The notes: generated by a model from the sequence alone, not told the origin. Numbered from the stretch's first letter, positions 8,992 through 17,954 are shown. The stretch is 51,098 nt of DNA from Luminiphilus sp. (GCA_012270045.1 JAAXJC010000045.1:1-51098); one strand, 5' to 3'. Numbers and translations are program-made.

Positions 8992-11154
8992 ATGACCGAG
9001 TTCTCTGCAATTCGTCTACCCCGAGTGGCATTGGCTGTCGCCGTTGCTGCAACACTGCCCTACGAGGCGGCCCATGCCCAACTGGAGGAGGTTCTGGTCA
9101 CCGCTGAGCGCCGTGAGGCATCGGTACAGGATGTGCCCTTGGCGGTCAGTGCCTACAACCAGGAATTGATTGAAAACCTGCAGCTGGACGACACCCTGGA
9201 CCTGATCAATGTGGTGCCCAACCTGTTTGGGGGTAACAACACCGGCCTTGGCACCGCCAATATGTATTACATGCGCGCCCAGGGTAACGATGAATCCATC
9301 GCTACTTTTGACCCCCCAGTTGGTACCTATGTGGATGACGTCTATATCACGCGTCAGAATGCCAACAACTTCACCCTCTTTGACGTGGAACGGATCGAGG
9401 TGCTGCGTGGTCCCCAGGGCACGCTGTACGGACGCAACACCACCGGGGGTGCGATTTCCATCATCATGCGTAAGCCGGGCGAGGAGATGTCCGGTTATCT
9501 GGAGGGTGGTGTCGGGCGCTGGGATCGCACCATGATGCGCGGCAGCATTGATGTACCCATCAATGACCGGGTACTGACGAAGTTCTCCTATTACACGGTG
9601 GACGACAACGGCTACCTTGAAAATACCGTCGACGGTGAGACCTACAATGAAGTTGATTCCACGGGCTGGCGGGCCGCGTTCAGGTTCCTGCTAACCGACA
9701 CCCTGACCTGGGATGTGTCAGTGGATGGCGGCGACACCCAGGCCGCCAACGTGCACGGCTATATAGACGGCGACCGCAGGGTGTCCGCTTCAACCATTAC
9801 CAATGGCCTGCCCGACTATCTCGATTTCAAGCAGAAAGCCCAGTACGGCAACCAGGTGGATATGCTCAACATCATCTCCAACCTGGGTTGGGAGGTCGGC
9901 GGCGGCACCGCCAACCTGATTTTGGGCAGTCGCCAGATCGACCAGGAATACACCCTTAATTTCCCCAACGCCCTGTCCGATGATTTTTTCATCATCGACA
10001 ACATCGGTGAGCACGATATGTTCTCCGCCGAATTGAAGTGGGCTGGCAATATCATGAATGACCGCGTCTACCTCACCGGCGGCGTCTACTACATGGATGA
10101 GGAGAACACCACGGACTGGCGCGATTACCTGGATCTCGCGGGTGTCGGCGCCACGCCGTTCACCTTCTTTATCGGTCTCGCAGACCGTGTTATGGAAAAC
10201 ACCACAGAAAGCCTGGCGGTCTATGCCCAGGCGGATATCAAGATTGGGGACAGGGGCACCCTGACGGTGGGGGCCCGGTACACCGATGAAACCAAGGACA
10301 TTGGTTTTACCGGTACCGTCACCTCGCAACAGATGGTCGCCGCGGGTATTCCCCTGGAGCAGAAAGAGTCCGAGGTAACCCCTCGCATCGCCTACTCCCA
10401 TGCCATCAACGACGACATGATGGTTTATGTGTCAGCCACCAACGGCTTCAAGTCAGGTGGCTGGAACGCCCGGGCGAGCAGCGGTGCAGCAGCTTTCCCC
10501 TTCGGTCCGGAGAGCATTTGGGCTTACGAAGCGGGCCTCAGGGCCGACTGGCTTGATGGCCGGCTGCGTACCAACCTGACCGCGTTCTATTCTGACCTTG
10601 ATGATTTACAGACCACCTCGGCCTTGCCGGACGGGACCTTCGCCACCACCAACGCCGGTGGTCTGGAGGTACCTGGCTTCGAGGCTGAAATCACCGCCTT
10701 GCCGACAGAGAACTGGCAGATCTTTGCCACCCTCGGGCTGCAGGACGCCAAGTACGTTGATCTTCCCAGTGGCTGCGTGGTGCCGAACACCAGTTTTGCG
10801 GCCTATGACGAGAACTGCAATGCGGCCAAGCCCAAGCGCAGCCCGGATGAAACCTTCACCATTGGCACTTTTGTCGACTTCGACCTCGGGCCGGTGACGC
10901 TGACTCCCAACGCCATGTTGCGCTACATCGGGGAAAACGTAACCGGTACCCGGGGGCTGGGTGAAAACGGCTCTACCACCATCTATAACCTGGGCTTGCG
11001 AATCTCCAGTGCCAAATCCGACTTCTGGGAGGTCAACCTGGAGTGCAAGAACTGCGGCGACGAGACCTTTACCCAATCGATACTGTTTGTTCCCTACTAC
11101 AACATTCCCGAAACATGGATGGCGTCGGTCAAGTTCCGCTTCGGTAACCGATAG
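8992..11154 (+). CDS. TonB-dependent outer-membrane receptor
   Basis: This 720-residue protein has a signal peptide ending AHA (about residue 29). A TonB-box-like stretch, LEEVLVTAERREAS, follows immediately. The plug domain includes VERIEVLRGPQGTLYGRNTTGGAI at about 127-150. The barrel extends to the C-terminus, which ends ASVKFRFGNR; an F lies near but not at the last position. AGGAG about eight bases before the ATG supports the start. The plug signature is that of the large receptor group expanded in sphingomonads and Halieaceae for uptake of hydrophobic or aromatic compounds. The operator-like element upstream suggests substrate-dependent control. Confidence 0.93.
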   Translation: MTEFSAIRLPRVALAVAVAATLPYEAAHAQLEEVLVTAERREASVQDVPLAVSAYNQELIENLQLDDTLDLINVVPNLFGGNNTGLGTANMYYMRAQGNDESIATFDPPVGTYVDDVYITRQNANNFTLFDVERIEVLRGPQGTLYGRNTTGGAISIIMRKPGEEMSGYLEGGVGRWDRTMMRGSIDVPINDRVLTKFSYYTVDDNGYLENTVDGETYNEVDSTGWRAAFRFLLTDTLTWDVSVDGGDTQAANVHGYIDGDRRVSASTITNGLPDYLDFKQKAQYGNQVDMLNIISNLGWEVGGGTANLILGSRQIDQEYTLNFPNALSDDFFIIDNIGEHDMFSAELKWAGNIMNDRVYLTGGVYYMDEENTTDWRDYLDLAGVGATPFTFFIGLADRVMENTTESLAVYAQADIKIGDRGTLTVGARYTDETKDIGFTGTVTSQQMVAAGIPLEQKESEVTPRIAYSHAINDDMMVYVSATNGFKSGGWNARASSGAAAFPFGPESIWAYEAGLRADWLDGRLRTNLTAFYSDLDDLQTTSALPDGTFATTNAGGLEVPGFEAEITALPTENWQIFATLGLQDAKYVDLPSGCVVPNTSFAAYDENCNAAKPKRSPDETFTIGTFVDFDLGPVTLTPNAMLRYIGENVTGTRGLGENGSTTIYNLGLRISSAKSDFWEVNLECKNCGDETFTQSILFVPYYNIPETWMASVKFRFGNR

Positions 11155-11155
11155 T

Positions 11156-11626
11156 GTGACCGAAGCCGGTCGCAGCCCAAGGGAGTGGGTAGAGGCCCTG
11201 ATGCCGGCGATGCTTTGGCATGAGGGCATCTGGACCGGCAGCTATCGTCATTTGGGCGAAGACAATTCGGTTCTGGACCAGCACCAGAGCCGGGTTGCCT
11301 GCGAGTTTCCAACCGAGGGCGAAGCCGCCTACCGACAAACCAGCAGCTTCAACTGGTCGGACGGCCGCAGTCAGGAACAGACCTTCCTCGGCTATATGCG
11401 CGGGGAGCGTATGTGGTTTGACACCGCCACCTTCGCCGGTTGGGCCTGGCAGACCGGTGACGACATCATCATGCTCAGCCTCGACCGCAAGGATTTGCCC
11501 GGCCAGCGCTTTGTGGAGACCATCCTGATCGGAGAAGAGCGGAACAGGCGCGTCCGCACCTGGCATTGGTTTGACCAGGGCGTCTGCTACAAACGCACCC
11601 TTTGCACCGAGACCCGCGAGGCCTGA
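11156..11626 (+). CDS. Unknown lipocalin/FABP-like protein (possibly DUF3598-related)
   Basis: The frame opens with a GTG at 11156, two bases after the receptor stop, giving 156 residues. An ATG at 11201 is an alternative, with GAGG upstream of it. I do not recognise the family with certainty. It begins MLWHEGIWTGSYRHL and continues with alternating short strands (FLGYMRGERMWFDTATFAGWAWQT). A W-x-G near the N-terminus of a small beta-rich protein suggests a lipocalin or fatty-acid-binding-protein barrel such as DUF3598. It has no signal peptide, so it is probably cytoplasmic. The tight spacing behind the receptor argues for co-transcription, and binding of the imported ligand is a reasonable guess. 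Confidence 0.6.
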   Translation: MTEAGRSPREWVEALMPAMLWHEGIWTGSYRHLGEDNSVLDQHQSRVACEFPTEGEAAYRQTSSFNWSDGRSQEQTFLGYMRGERMWFDTATFAGWAWQTGDDIIMLSLDRKDLPGQRFVETILIGEERNRRVRTWHWFDQGVCYKRTLCTETREA

Positions 11627-11632
11627 CTGGCA

Positions 11633-12463
11633 TCAGTGCATTTCTTCGCCACCGCTGACATTAATTGCTTCGCCGGTGATGAAGCTCGCTTCAGCGGAAG
11701 CGAGAAAAGCGCACAGGGATGCCGTGTCACTGCCCAGTCCAATACGCTTGAGGGGAATCCGTTCTCGCATACCCTCCAGGTACTCCGCTTCGCTGATACC
11801 GAAGAACTTGGAAAAATACGCGTTTTGGGCGCTGCCCAGCCCGGTGGTGACGTGATTGGGGCACACCGCATTGACCGTGATGCCACTGGCACCGTAATCG
11901 ATCGCTGCGGTTCGGGTGAGCCCGATGACACCGTGTTTGGCCGCACAGTAGGGCGCCATATGGGGAAACCCCGACTTGGCCGCCTGACTGGCGATGTTGA
12001 TGATGCGTCCCCCCCAGCCCTGCTTCTCCATGATCCCCGCTGCCGCCTGGCTGCAGTGGAAGACACCGCTGAGGGTGACATCCAGTACTAACTGCCACTC
12101 GGTTGGCGTGACCTCCCGGGAGTGTTTCATGACAAAGCCGATACCGGCGTTATTGACCAAGACGTCCAGCCTGCCGAACCGATCCACGACCTGACCGAAC
12201 AGGGCTGTTACCGACGCCGGGTCCCTGACATCGCAGGTAATTACAGGCACTTCTTCCCCTGTGGTCGCCGCCAGTGTCTGGGCTACCCGTGTCCGGTCGG
12301 CCTCAGCCGACAGATGGCTGCGGTTGGCATCCTCACTGCCGTCTATGTCGGACACGACGACCCGGTAACCGTCCTCGGCGAATCGCTGCAGGATAGCCTC
12401 CCCGAGGCCCCCGGGGCGCCCGGAGCCTGTACACACCACCACTTTGTCTTTGCCGTCATCCAT
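11633..12463 (-). CDS. Short-chain dehydrogenase/reductase (SDR), copy 1
   Basis: This 276-residue protein is a classical SDR. The cofactor loop is TGSGRPGGLG (about 12-21), an acidic residue ends strand 2 (VSDID), NNAG is at 104-107, and the catalytic residues are S159, Y172 and K176 (YCAAK). The GRPGGLG loop is shared with the second SDR at 39301-40104, and both proteins end with GEA(I/L)NVSGGEEMH, so they are paralogues in one regulated cluster. It probably oxidises a hydroxyl or reduces a carbonyl with NAD(P). It is the last gene of the operon aldolase-MFS-VOC-SDR. Confidence 0.92.
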   Translation of the reverse strand: MDDGKDKVVVCTGSGRPGGLGEAILQRFAEDGYRVVVSDIDGSEDANRSHLSAEADRTRVAQTLAATTGEEVPVITCDVRDPASVTALFGQVVDRFGRLDVLVNNAGIGFVMKHSREVTPTEWQLVLDVTLSGVFHCSQAAAGIMEKQGWGGRIINIASQAAKSGFPHMAPYCAAKHGVIGLTRTAAIDYGASGITVNAVCPNHVTTGLGSAQNAYFSKFFGISEAEYLEGMRERIPLKRIGLGSDTASLCAFLASAEASFITGEAINVSGGEEMH

Positions 12464-12477
12464 AGGGTTTACCTGGG

Positions 12478-13509
12478 TTACTCGCGGATTTTGAAAAATT
12501 GCAGGATCCCGCCATCCGGTGAGCGGGTCTGCAACAGATCAACCCACTCGCCGCCGGGCCAGGCCACCTCGGTGAAGCGTTCCAGTGGCAGCTGCCTGTC
12601 CCGGAGTCGTGCTTCGATGGCGTCAATGTCGGGAGCAGGGAAGCGGACAGCGAGAATGCCAAGATGGGGTGCACGGCAGCGCTCACGGTAATCTTCGCCC
12701 CGCAAACCGTGCACCTGAATCATCTCCAGGCGACCGTATTCGCCGGGCGTCGGGTAGACGATACCGGCCTGGTAACCGACCTCGGTGGTCAATGGCGTGG
12801 GGATACCAATGGGGGACAGCACAGGGCTTTGCGCGGTTACCGGCGGGCCTGTGTAGTAGCTGGCAAAACCCAGGACATCAGTAAAAAAGCGATAGGCAGT
12901 GCCGTGATCGGCGACCATTTGCATCACGTTGAACGGGCGGGTCATGCGCTCGAAAGAACCCACGGCCTCGGGCAGCGGTGGCGAGAGCCGTTCATAGCTC
13001 TGTACCTGCAGGCCATCCGGACCCTTGAAAATAACGATGCGCAGATCAGATTTGCCAAACTGTAGTGGCGCAATGGGGGTCTCGGTCCACCAACCCAATT
13101 CGATCGCGTCGGTATAGACAGCCCCTATGTCTTTGACCCGAACCATCAGGCTGAAATAACAGCCGCTGTCCCAGGCCCGGGCTCCCGGGCGCATGGGTGC
13201 CTGCTCACCGGCATCATCGAAATCCACCAGGCGTATCCAGCCATCGGTGCTACCGGTGGGTGCCAGCAGTTGGTAGCTTGCCCTGGCGGCCGGGGGCAAG
13301 CCCCATGCGGCCACTTCGGACGCGGACAGGGTCCCGGAATCACGCAGGCTGTAGCCGCCGATGTTCCTGAAGAAGCGGGCGGTGCGCTCGAGATTGGACA
13401 CGCTGACAACGACCTCCCGCCAGGGGCTGGTGGTCACCGGTGCCGCTGCCTGGGCGGCTGGGGACAGTGCCAGCATCAGCAGCAGGGCACAGACACGAGG
13501 GTGGGTCAT
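12478..13509 (-). CDS. Exported two-domain VOC (glyoxalase/dioxygenase-fold) protein
   Basis: I start this gene at 13509, where ATG overlaps the stop of the upstream transporter gene (ATGA) and a signal peptide begins (MTHPRVCALLLMLALS, cleavage near AQA). This gives 343 residues; the longer reading from 13557 would bury the signal. Two VOC repeats follow. The first starts REVVVSVSNLERTARFFRN and the second starts FNVMQMVADHGTAYRFF. The link PPLP...RMTRPFN resembles that in the cytoplasmic protein at 26714-27652. The fold is used by glyoxalases, extradiol dioxygenases and binding proteins. Export to the periplasm is unusual for it. The reaction is unknown. Confidence 0.8.
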   Translation of the reverse strand: MTHPRVCALLLMLALSPAAQAAAPVTTSPWREVVVSVSNLERTARFFRNIGGYSLRDSGTLSASEVAAWGLPPAARASYQLLAPTGSTDGWIRLVDFDDAGEQAPMRPGARAWDSGCYFSLMVRVKDIGAVYTDAIELGWWTETPIAPLQFGKSDLRIVIFKGPDGLQVQSYERLSPPLPEAVGSFERMTRPFNVMQMVADHGTAYRFFTDVLGFASYYTGPPVTAQSPVLSPIGIPTPLTTEVGYQAGIVYPTPGEYGRLEMIQVHGLRGEDYRERCRAPHLGILAVRFPAPDIDAIEARLRDRQLPLERFTEVAWPGGEWVDLLQTRSPDGGILQFFKIRE

Positions 13510-14696
13510 ACGGACAGGCCTCCCTGTTGGCGTTGCAGTCGTTGGGCCAGCCACCAACTGATGGCAAAGCCCAGTCCGGAGGCCGCCACCACGCCAACCA
13601 CAGATTCCGGCCGACTATCGTAGGCCCAGCTTCCCAGGTATGTAAACGCCGCTGCAATGCACATGCCCCCGGCACTGGAGAGTCCCGCTGCGGCACCGCT
13701 GTATTGGGGCACGGCATTGACTGCTCCTAGCATGGTGCCAGGAGTGAGCAGACCGGACAGGAACATCAGGGGTGCGAGTGTCAGCAGCAGTGTGAACAGC
13801 TGCAAGCCGGCGCCTGCAATTAACGCGGGCGCCATCAGGCAGACCAACGCCAGGGCCAGGACGCAGCGGGTCTGGACACCATGCTGGCCGAACAAGGCAA
13901 AACGGGAGAGCAGGGTAGAGCCGACAATGTAAACACAGGCCAGTGCGCTCCAGATCAGGCTGAAGCGATCAACCCCTATGCCGAACTGCTGCTCAAACAG
14001 CAGAGCCGCGCAGGCCAGCAAAGCAAAAAACATCCCCTGCAGAAAACCGAAGCCCAGGGTGAAGCTCCAGAATACTTTAGAGCCCAGCAGCTGTCGGTAA
14101 CCGGCCAGATAAGTATCCAGACCAACCCGGTCTTTGCGCGCGGTTGTGGCGGGGATCAGCAGCCAGGATCCCGCCAGAACCAGCAGGCCCAGCAGCACCA
14201 AAAGTGCAAAGACCGCCCTGACCGGTGCCACCGTTACCAGATACCCCGCGACCACCGGTGCCACAATGGGCGTAAAGCCCATGGCTGCGGTCAGTGTTGC
14301 GAACGCCCCCAGTGCGGCCCGGGGCGGCAACTGGTCAGTGATCAGGCCCCGCGCAATGACGGTGCCTACCCCCGCGCCCATGGCCTGGAGAAAGCGAAAG
14401 ATCACCAGGGGCCAGAAGCCGTCGCTGAGGGTAAGCCCGAGGCTGGCGAGAACGAAAAAAGTGAACCCCATCAGCAGCACGAGGCGTCGACCCAGGTAGT
14501 CCGAGGCCATCCCGACCAGGGGTTGGGTCACCGCGAGACCCAGAACGTAGGCGGATACCAGGAATTGCAGGTCGGTGATCGGGCGCCCCAGCAGCTTCGC
14601 CAGTGGCGGAATCAGGGGCGCCATGATGGCGACACCGAAGGGGGACAGGCAGCTGATAACGGCCAGGAACCAGATGGGCAGGCTGGTCCGGGTCAC
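13506..14696 (-). CDS. MFS transporter, Bcr/CflA (DHA1) drug-efflux type
   Basis: This 396-residue protein has about 12 transmembrane helices. Motif A is GMASDYLGRRLV (about 62-73), and the motif-C-like helix-5 region reads GFTPIVAPVVAGYL. Its opening, MAPLIPPLAKLLG then LVSAYVLGLAVTQPLVG, is typical of Bcr/CflA exporters. In a catabolic operon it could export toxic intermediates or waste. The stop overlaps the start of the VOC gene. About 90 bases separate it from the aldolase-like gene upstream. Confidence 0.85.
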   Translation of the reverse strand: MTRTSLPIWFLAVISCLSPFGVAIMAPLIPPLAKLLGRPITDLQFLVSAYVLGLAVTQPLVGMASDYLGRRLVLLMGFTFFVLASLGLTLSDGFWPLVIFRFLQAMGAGVGTVIARGLITDQLPPRAALGAFATLTAAMGFTPIVAPVVAGYLVTVAPVRAVFALLVLLGLLVLAGSWLLIPATTARKDRVGLDTYLAGYRQLLGSKVFWSFTLGFGFLQGMFFALLACAALLFEQQFGIGVDRFSLIWSALACVYIVGSTLLSRFALFGQHGVQTRCVLALALVCLMAPALIAGAGLQLFTLLLTLAPLMFLSGLLTPGTMLGAVNAVPQYSGAAAGLSSAGGMCIAAAFTYLGSWAYDSRPESVVGVVAASGLGFAISWWLAQRLQRQQGGLSV

Positions 14697-14789
14697 GGTG
14701 CCAGCCCGGTGGTGGCAGTGGCCCCCGCAGAATCGGTCGCGGCAGCGTAATCGACTGACACCCCGGGTAAGCCCCGGGCAGCACAGCTG

Positions 14790-15551
14790 TCAGCTGGCGT
14801 AGTTACTGCCTTCGTCATCGAGGATGTGCTTGATTTCTTGCAAATGATTTTCGGCCGAGCCCGGGTAATCAGCCAATTCATCCGCCGTCTTCTGAGCTAT
14901 CTCCGGGGACATGATCCGCAGCGGTTGGCCGGTCTGCAGCGCCCGAATGTAGGTCTCAGCTGCCCGTTCAAAGTAGAAAAGCTGAAACAACGTATCCGCC
15001 ACCGTTGGCCCAACCGCCAGTACGCCATGGTTACCCATCACCAAAATGGCGGTGTTGGGGTCCCCGAGCAGGGTCGCACAGCGTGTGCCTTCCTCCTCGA
15101 AGGCCAGACCCCCGAACTGGTCATCGACCACGTGGCGTCCGTAAAACATGGCGGTATTCTGGTCGATGGGTGGCAGTGTGCTGTCGGCCAGCGAAGCCAG
15201 CACAGTGGCGTGGATCGAATGCACGTGCATGACACAGCGGGCATGGGGGCAGTGGCGGTGTATCGAACCGTGCAGACCCCAGGCGGTGGGATCCGGAGCG
15301 TTGGCGGCAGTCATGGTGTCGCTGTCGTGGGCGTCCAGAAGTAGCAGGTCAGAAGCCCGGATACGGCGAAAATGCATCTGGTTGGGATTCATCAGGAACT
15401 GGCTGCCATCGTCGGTGACCGCCAGGCTGAAGTGGTTGGCGACGGCCTCATTCATGCCCAGCCGTTCAATCCAGCGAAAGGCGGCGGCCAGATCCACTCG
15501 CTGCTGCCAGTGGCCCTGGGAACGGCTGATGTCTTTTATCTCCGGTTGCAC
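14790..15551 (-). CDS. Class II aldolase/adducin family protein
   Basis: The 253-residue product has the metal-binding histidines of the family: HVHS (H109, H111) and MGNHG (H175), with a further H94. The usual catalytic glutamate in the SSEWxxH stretch is replaced, since the sequence reads TAWGLH. This is the pattern of bacterial adducin-like members rather than fuculose-phosphate aldolase. It could act as a metal-dependent decarboxylase or lyase on an oxo-acid, or have no aldolase activity. It heads the operon leading to the MFS, VOC and SDR genes. Its upstream region (15552-15748) does not contain the TGTTAT element seen elsewhere. Confidence 0.82.
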   Translation of the reverse strand: MQPEIKDISRSQGHWQQRVDLAAAFRWIERLGMNEAVANHFSLAVTDDGSQFLMNPNQMHFRRIRASDLLLLDAHDSDTMTAANAPDPTAWGLHGSIHRHCPHARCVMHVHSIHATVLASLADSTLPPIDQNTAMFYGRHVVDDQFGGLAFEEEGTRCATLLGDPNTAILVMGNHGVLAVGPTVADTLFQLFYFERAAETYIRALQTGQPLRIMSPEIAQKTADELADYPGSAENHLQEIKHILDDEGSNYAS

Positions 15552-15748
15552 TGCACACCTCTCCCATGAACAGGCATTGGGGTGGACACTCCATCACAGA
15601 TCAGGACCGGGGGGAAGAGCCGATAAGTTGCGCCGCTGACTGTGTCAGCCCGGGAAGTGTCAGGGCTGATTCCCTTTGTGGCGAATGGGGCTTGATGTCC
15701 CAGGGCGTTGGTATTTCACTGTCATGGGATCGGCCCAGGGAGCGCCAT

Positions 15749-16498
15749 ATGCCAACTACTTTGCGGGGAGTCATCAATTACACCAGTAACCAGCCCGATC
15801 GCCTGGGGGCGGACCGGGGGCGAGAGCACTTTGCCATGACCCTCAATGCCGATGGCAGTCGCTCCCTGCGCAGCCATTGCGTGATCCAGGATGCGCCCCT
15901 GGTGGAGCGGGACGTGCAGCTGTCGGTGTCAGCAGATTTTGTCCCCCAGCACGCGCTGGTACGGATTCGGGTTGGTGACCGGGATGAGGGTGCTGCAATA
16001 TTCCGCTTCGACGGCCGCAGGGTACACAGTGCGGGTTACACCCTTGAGGGGGAGCACTATGTCGAAGACCATGAGCTCCCCGTCAGCACCGGATTCTTTG
16101 TGACCCATCCCATACAGGCCGATGCCTGGTTACTGGCGTCGCTGGCGGCGGGGCCCGAGCCGGGCATCTTCCAGGTCGCCAACTTCCCCACCTGCTCCAA
16201 TGATCACCGGGGCGCGTCAGGGCCGCGACTTTGTATCCATGAACCCGCCATTGATATTCACTTCCTTGGCAGGGAGCACATCCATGTTGCCGCTGGTGAC
16301 TTTGACGCACTGCACTTCTGCTACGGAGATCCGGTGGTCAATCCCATGGGTTCCAACCGGGCGGGAGAGCACCCCCGTTATCACGTCTGGACCAGCGCCG
16401 AGGGCCATTATGTATTGCTGCGTGCCCGGGTCGATGGCTACATGCAGACCGAGTATGAGTTGGTAAGCCTGAGTGAGGGGGCAACCGGCGCCGTCTGA
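15749..16498 (+). CDS. Unknown protein, paralogue of the 17186-17914 product
   Basis: The ATG at 15749, preceded by AGGGAG, gives 249 residues that begin MPTTLRGVINYTSNQPDRLG. The frame is open back to 15566, but alignment with the paralogue (MAHRVIRGSIQYTSDQTERAG) fixes the start. Shared blocks are RGRE(H/W)F, then DHRGA(S/T)GP, then YxVWxSAxxxxxLLRAxxxGYMQT(E/R)YEL near the C-terminus. There is no signal peptide or membrane helix. The many short strands suggest a beta-barrel or lipid-binding fold. I do not know the family. It is encoded convergently with a membrane protein gene 9 bases away. Confidence 0.65.
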   Translation: MPTTLRGVINYTSNQPDRLGADRGREHFAMTLNADGSRSLRSHCVIQDAPLVERDVQLSVSADFVPQHALVRIRVGDRDEGAAIFRFDGRRVHSAGYTLEGEHYVEDHELPVSTGFFVTHPIQADAWLLASLAAGPEPGIFQVANFPTCSNDHRGASGPRLCIHEPAIDIHFLGREHIHVAAGDFDALHFCYGDPVVNPMGSNRAGEHPRYHVWTSAEGHYVLLRARVDGYMQTEYELVSLSEGATGAV

Positions 16499-16507
16499 CC
16501 CCGACCC

Positions 16508-17152
16508 TCAGATAGAGAGCAGACGAAGACCCAGGGCGGCATTAATAAAGAGTCCTATCCAGATCAGCCAGACATAGCGGCGGCAATGGGCGAGGTGGCG
16601 CACCATGGCGAGATCAGTCTCCGGACTGGCGCCATCACTGACCATCTTCAGATAGGCCATGGCGAAGGGTCTCAGGGCAAAGCGAACGGCGATGCCACAG
16701 GCCACCAATCCGGCGAAGACCAGCATCTTGAGCGCGACATGGTCAGGCAAGCCCTGTTGCCAGCCGATGACAGCCAGACCGATTACCCCGGCCACAATCC
16801 CATAGCGCAGCACAAGGTCGATCCGGGGCAGAATAGGGTTGGCCCCATGGCTTACATGCTGAGCCCAGACCAGCCCCAGCCAGATCAGTACCACCAGCCA
16901 GACCAGGCCGGGGCTGCCTGCGGGAAACAGTGATGGCCAGTACAGGACGGTCAGGTGAAAACCCGAGCCCAGGGTCAGGGGCATGGCCAGCTTGGGCCCC
17001 AGGTCACATTCCTGGAGAATGGCAAAGGCGGTTTTTCGCGCCTCGACCCCCAGATCACTGCGGGTGATGTAGCGGCTGGCGAGAAACGTCCCAAGGTCGC
17101 CGCCCAGCCAGTACACCAGCGCCAGCACATGGACATAGAGCAGAAAGGTCAT
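16508..17152 (-). CDS. Integral membrane protein, paralogue 2 of 3
   Basis: The 214-residue protein opens MTFLLYVHVLALVYWLGGD, then LGTFLASRYITRSDLGVEAR, matching the proteins at 6682-7332 and 20540-21220 in the first-helix histidine, the W-x-GG-D motif and the arginine-rich loop. Hydrophobic segments suggest about six helices, with HVSHG and conserved basic residues in the loops. Family resemblance to CopD/DUF2269/HemJ-like proteins is suspected from the first helix only. It lies 33 bases downstream of the unknown gene at 17186-17914 and is probably in its operon. Confidence 0.7.
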   Translation of the reverse strand: MTFLLYVHVLALVYWLGGDLGTFLASRYITRSDLGVEARKTAFAILQECDLGPKLAMPLTLGSGFHLTVLYWPSLFPAGSPGLVWLVVLIWLGLVWAQHVSHGANPILPRIDLVLRYGIVAGVIGLAVIGWQQGLPDHVALKMLVFAGLVACGIAVRFALRPFAMAYLKMVSDGASPETDLAMVRHLAHCRRYVWLIWIGLFINAALGLRLLSI

Positions 17153-17185
17153 GGCAATTCTCTCCCAGTGGCTTTTGAGTCCCGA

Positions 17186-17914
17186 TCAGGGGGTTGTCTC
17201 AATCAGCAGCTCAGACAGTTCGTAACGGGTCTGCATATAACCCCCGGCGCTGGCGCGCAGCAGCAGGAAATCGTCATCTGCGCTGCACCAGACGTCATAG
17301 GGCGGATGCTCTTCGGGCAAATTTCCCGCAGTGCCTGTTACCTGGAAATGCCGGGCATCAAAGCGACCGGCGGGCACTTCAACAACCTCGTCTCCCACGT
17401 AGACCAGGTCAAAATTCGTCACGAAAAACTGCGGCCCGGTGGCACCCCGATGATCAGGTGAGGTCAGGTAAATCGTGTCCAACTCGTGTCGCCCTGGGCC
17501 CTGTGCCAGGGGATACAGGCGCATCAGCAGAGCGTCGCCGATGATGGGGTGACTCTGCAGCCAGCCCGGTCGCCGGTCGTAGTCAATGCGTTGGTTTATC
17601 CGGCCGTCCTGCCGGTTCCAGCTTTGGCACTCTGCGTGATCATCGGCAAAGCGCATCCAGCCGGAACCCTCAAACTGCCCCCCTACCGATAACCTGACAC
17701 TGCAATCGATGGGACTGGAATCGGCATGATGCAGGGCAAGGCAGACATCCCGGGTGACCTTGGGCGCGTCGTCGATTTCGCAATGGGCGAGCAGAACATC
17801 AGTACCGTCAGGTTGTTGACTCAGGGTGAACCACTCCCGGCCGCGCAGGGCGCCCGCCCGCTCGGTTTGATCGCTGGTGTACTGGATGCTGCCCCGAATA
17901 ACCCGGTGTGCCAT
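17186..17914 (-). CDS. Unknown protein, paralogue of the 15749-16498 product
   Basis: This 242-residue soluble protein aligns with its neighbour at 15749-16498. Shared stretches include RGSIQYTSDQ at the N-terminus, TSPDHRGATGPQFF in the middle, and YDVWCSADDDFLLLRASAGGYMQTRYEL at about 204-231. I do not recognise the family and see no catalytic signature. It is the first gene after the operator-like inverted repeat at 17955-17974 and is co-directional with a membrane protein gene. A small-molecule binding or transfer role is a guess from its beta-rich character. Confidence 0.65.
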   Translation of the reverse strand: MAHRVIRGSIQYTSDQTERAGALRGREWFTLSQQPDGTDVLLAHCEIDDAPKVTRDVCLALHHADSSPIDCSVRLSVGGQFEGSGWMRFADDHAECQSWNRQDGRINQRIDYDRRPGWLQSHPIIGDALLMRLYPLAQGPGRHELDTIYLTSPDHRGATGPQFFVTNFDLVYVGDEVVEVPAGRFDARHFQVTGTAGNLPEEHPPYDVWCSADDDFLLLRASAGGYMQTRYELSELLIETTP

Positions 17915-17954
17915 GCTTGCCCCTGGAAATCAGCAGGTGAACGCTTTTGTAGTA

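Noticed and set aside
13881-14750. Plus-strand frame of 289 residues opposite the Bcr/CflA transporter
   Set aside because: The Q/E/R-rich composition is what antisense reading of hydrophobic helices produces; the transporter on the minus strand is complete.
15566-15748. N-terminal extension of the unknown protein at 15749
   Set aside because: The extension has no similarity to the paralogue at 17186-17914, whose first residues align with the ATG at 15749, and AGGGAG precedes that ATG.
15552-15748. Promoter element expected in the divergent gap before the aldolase operon
   Set aside because: Reading this gap on both strands shows no TGTTAT core or related word, so the element was not annotated here.
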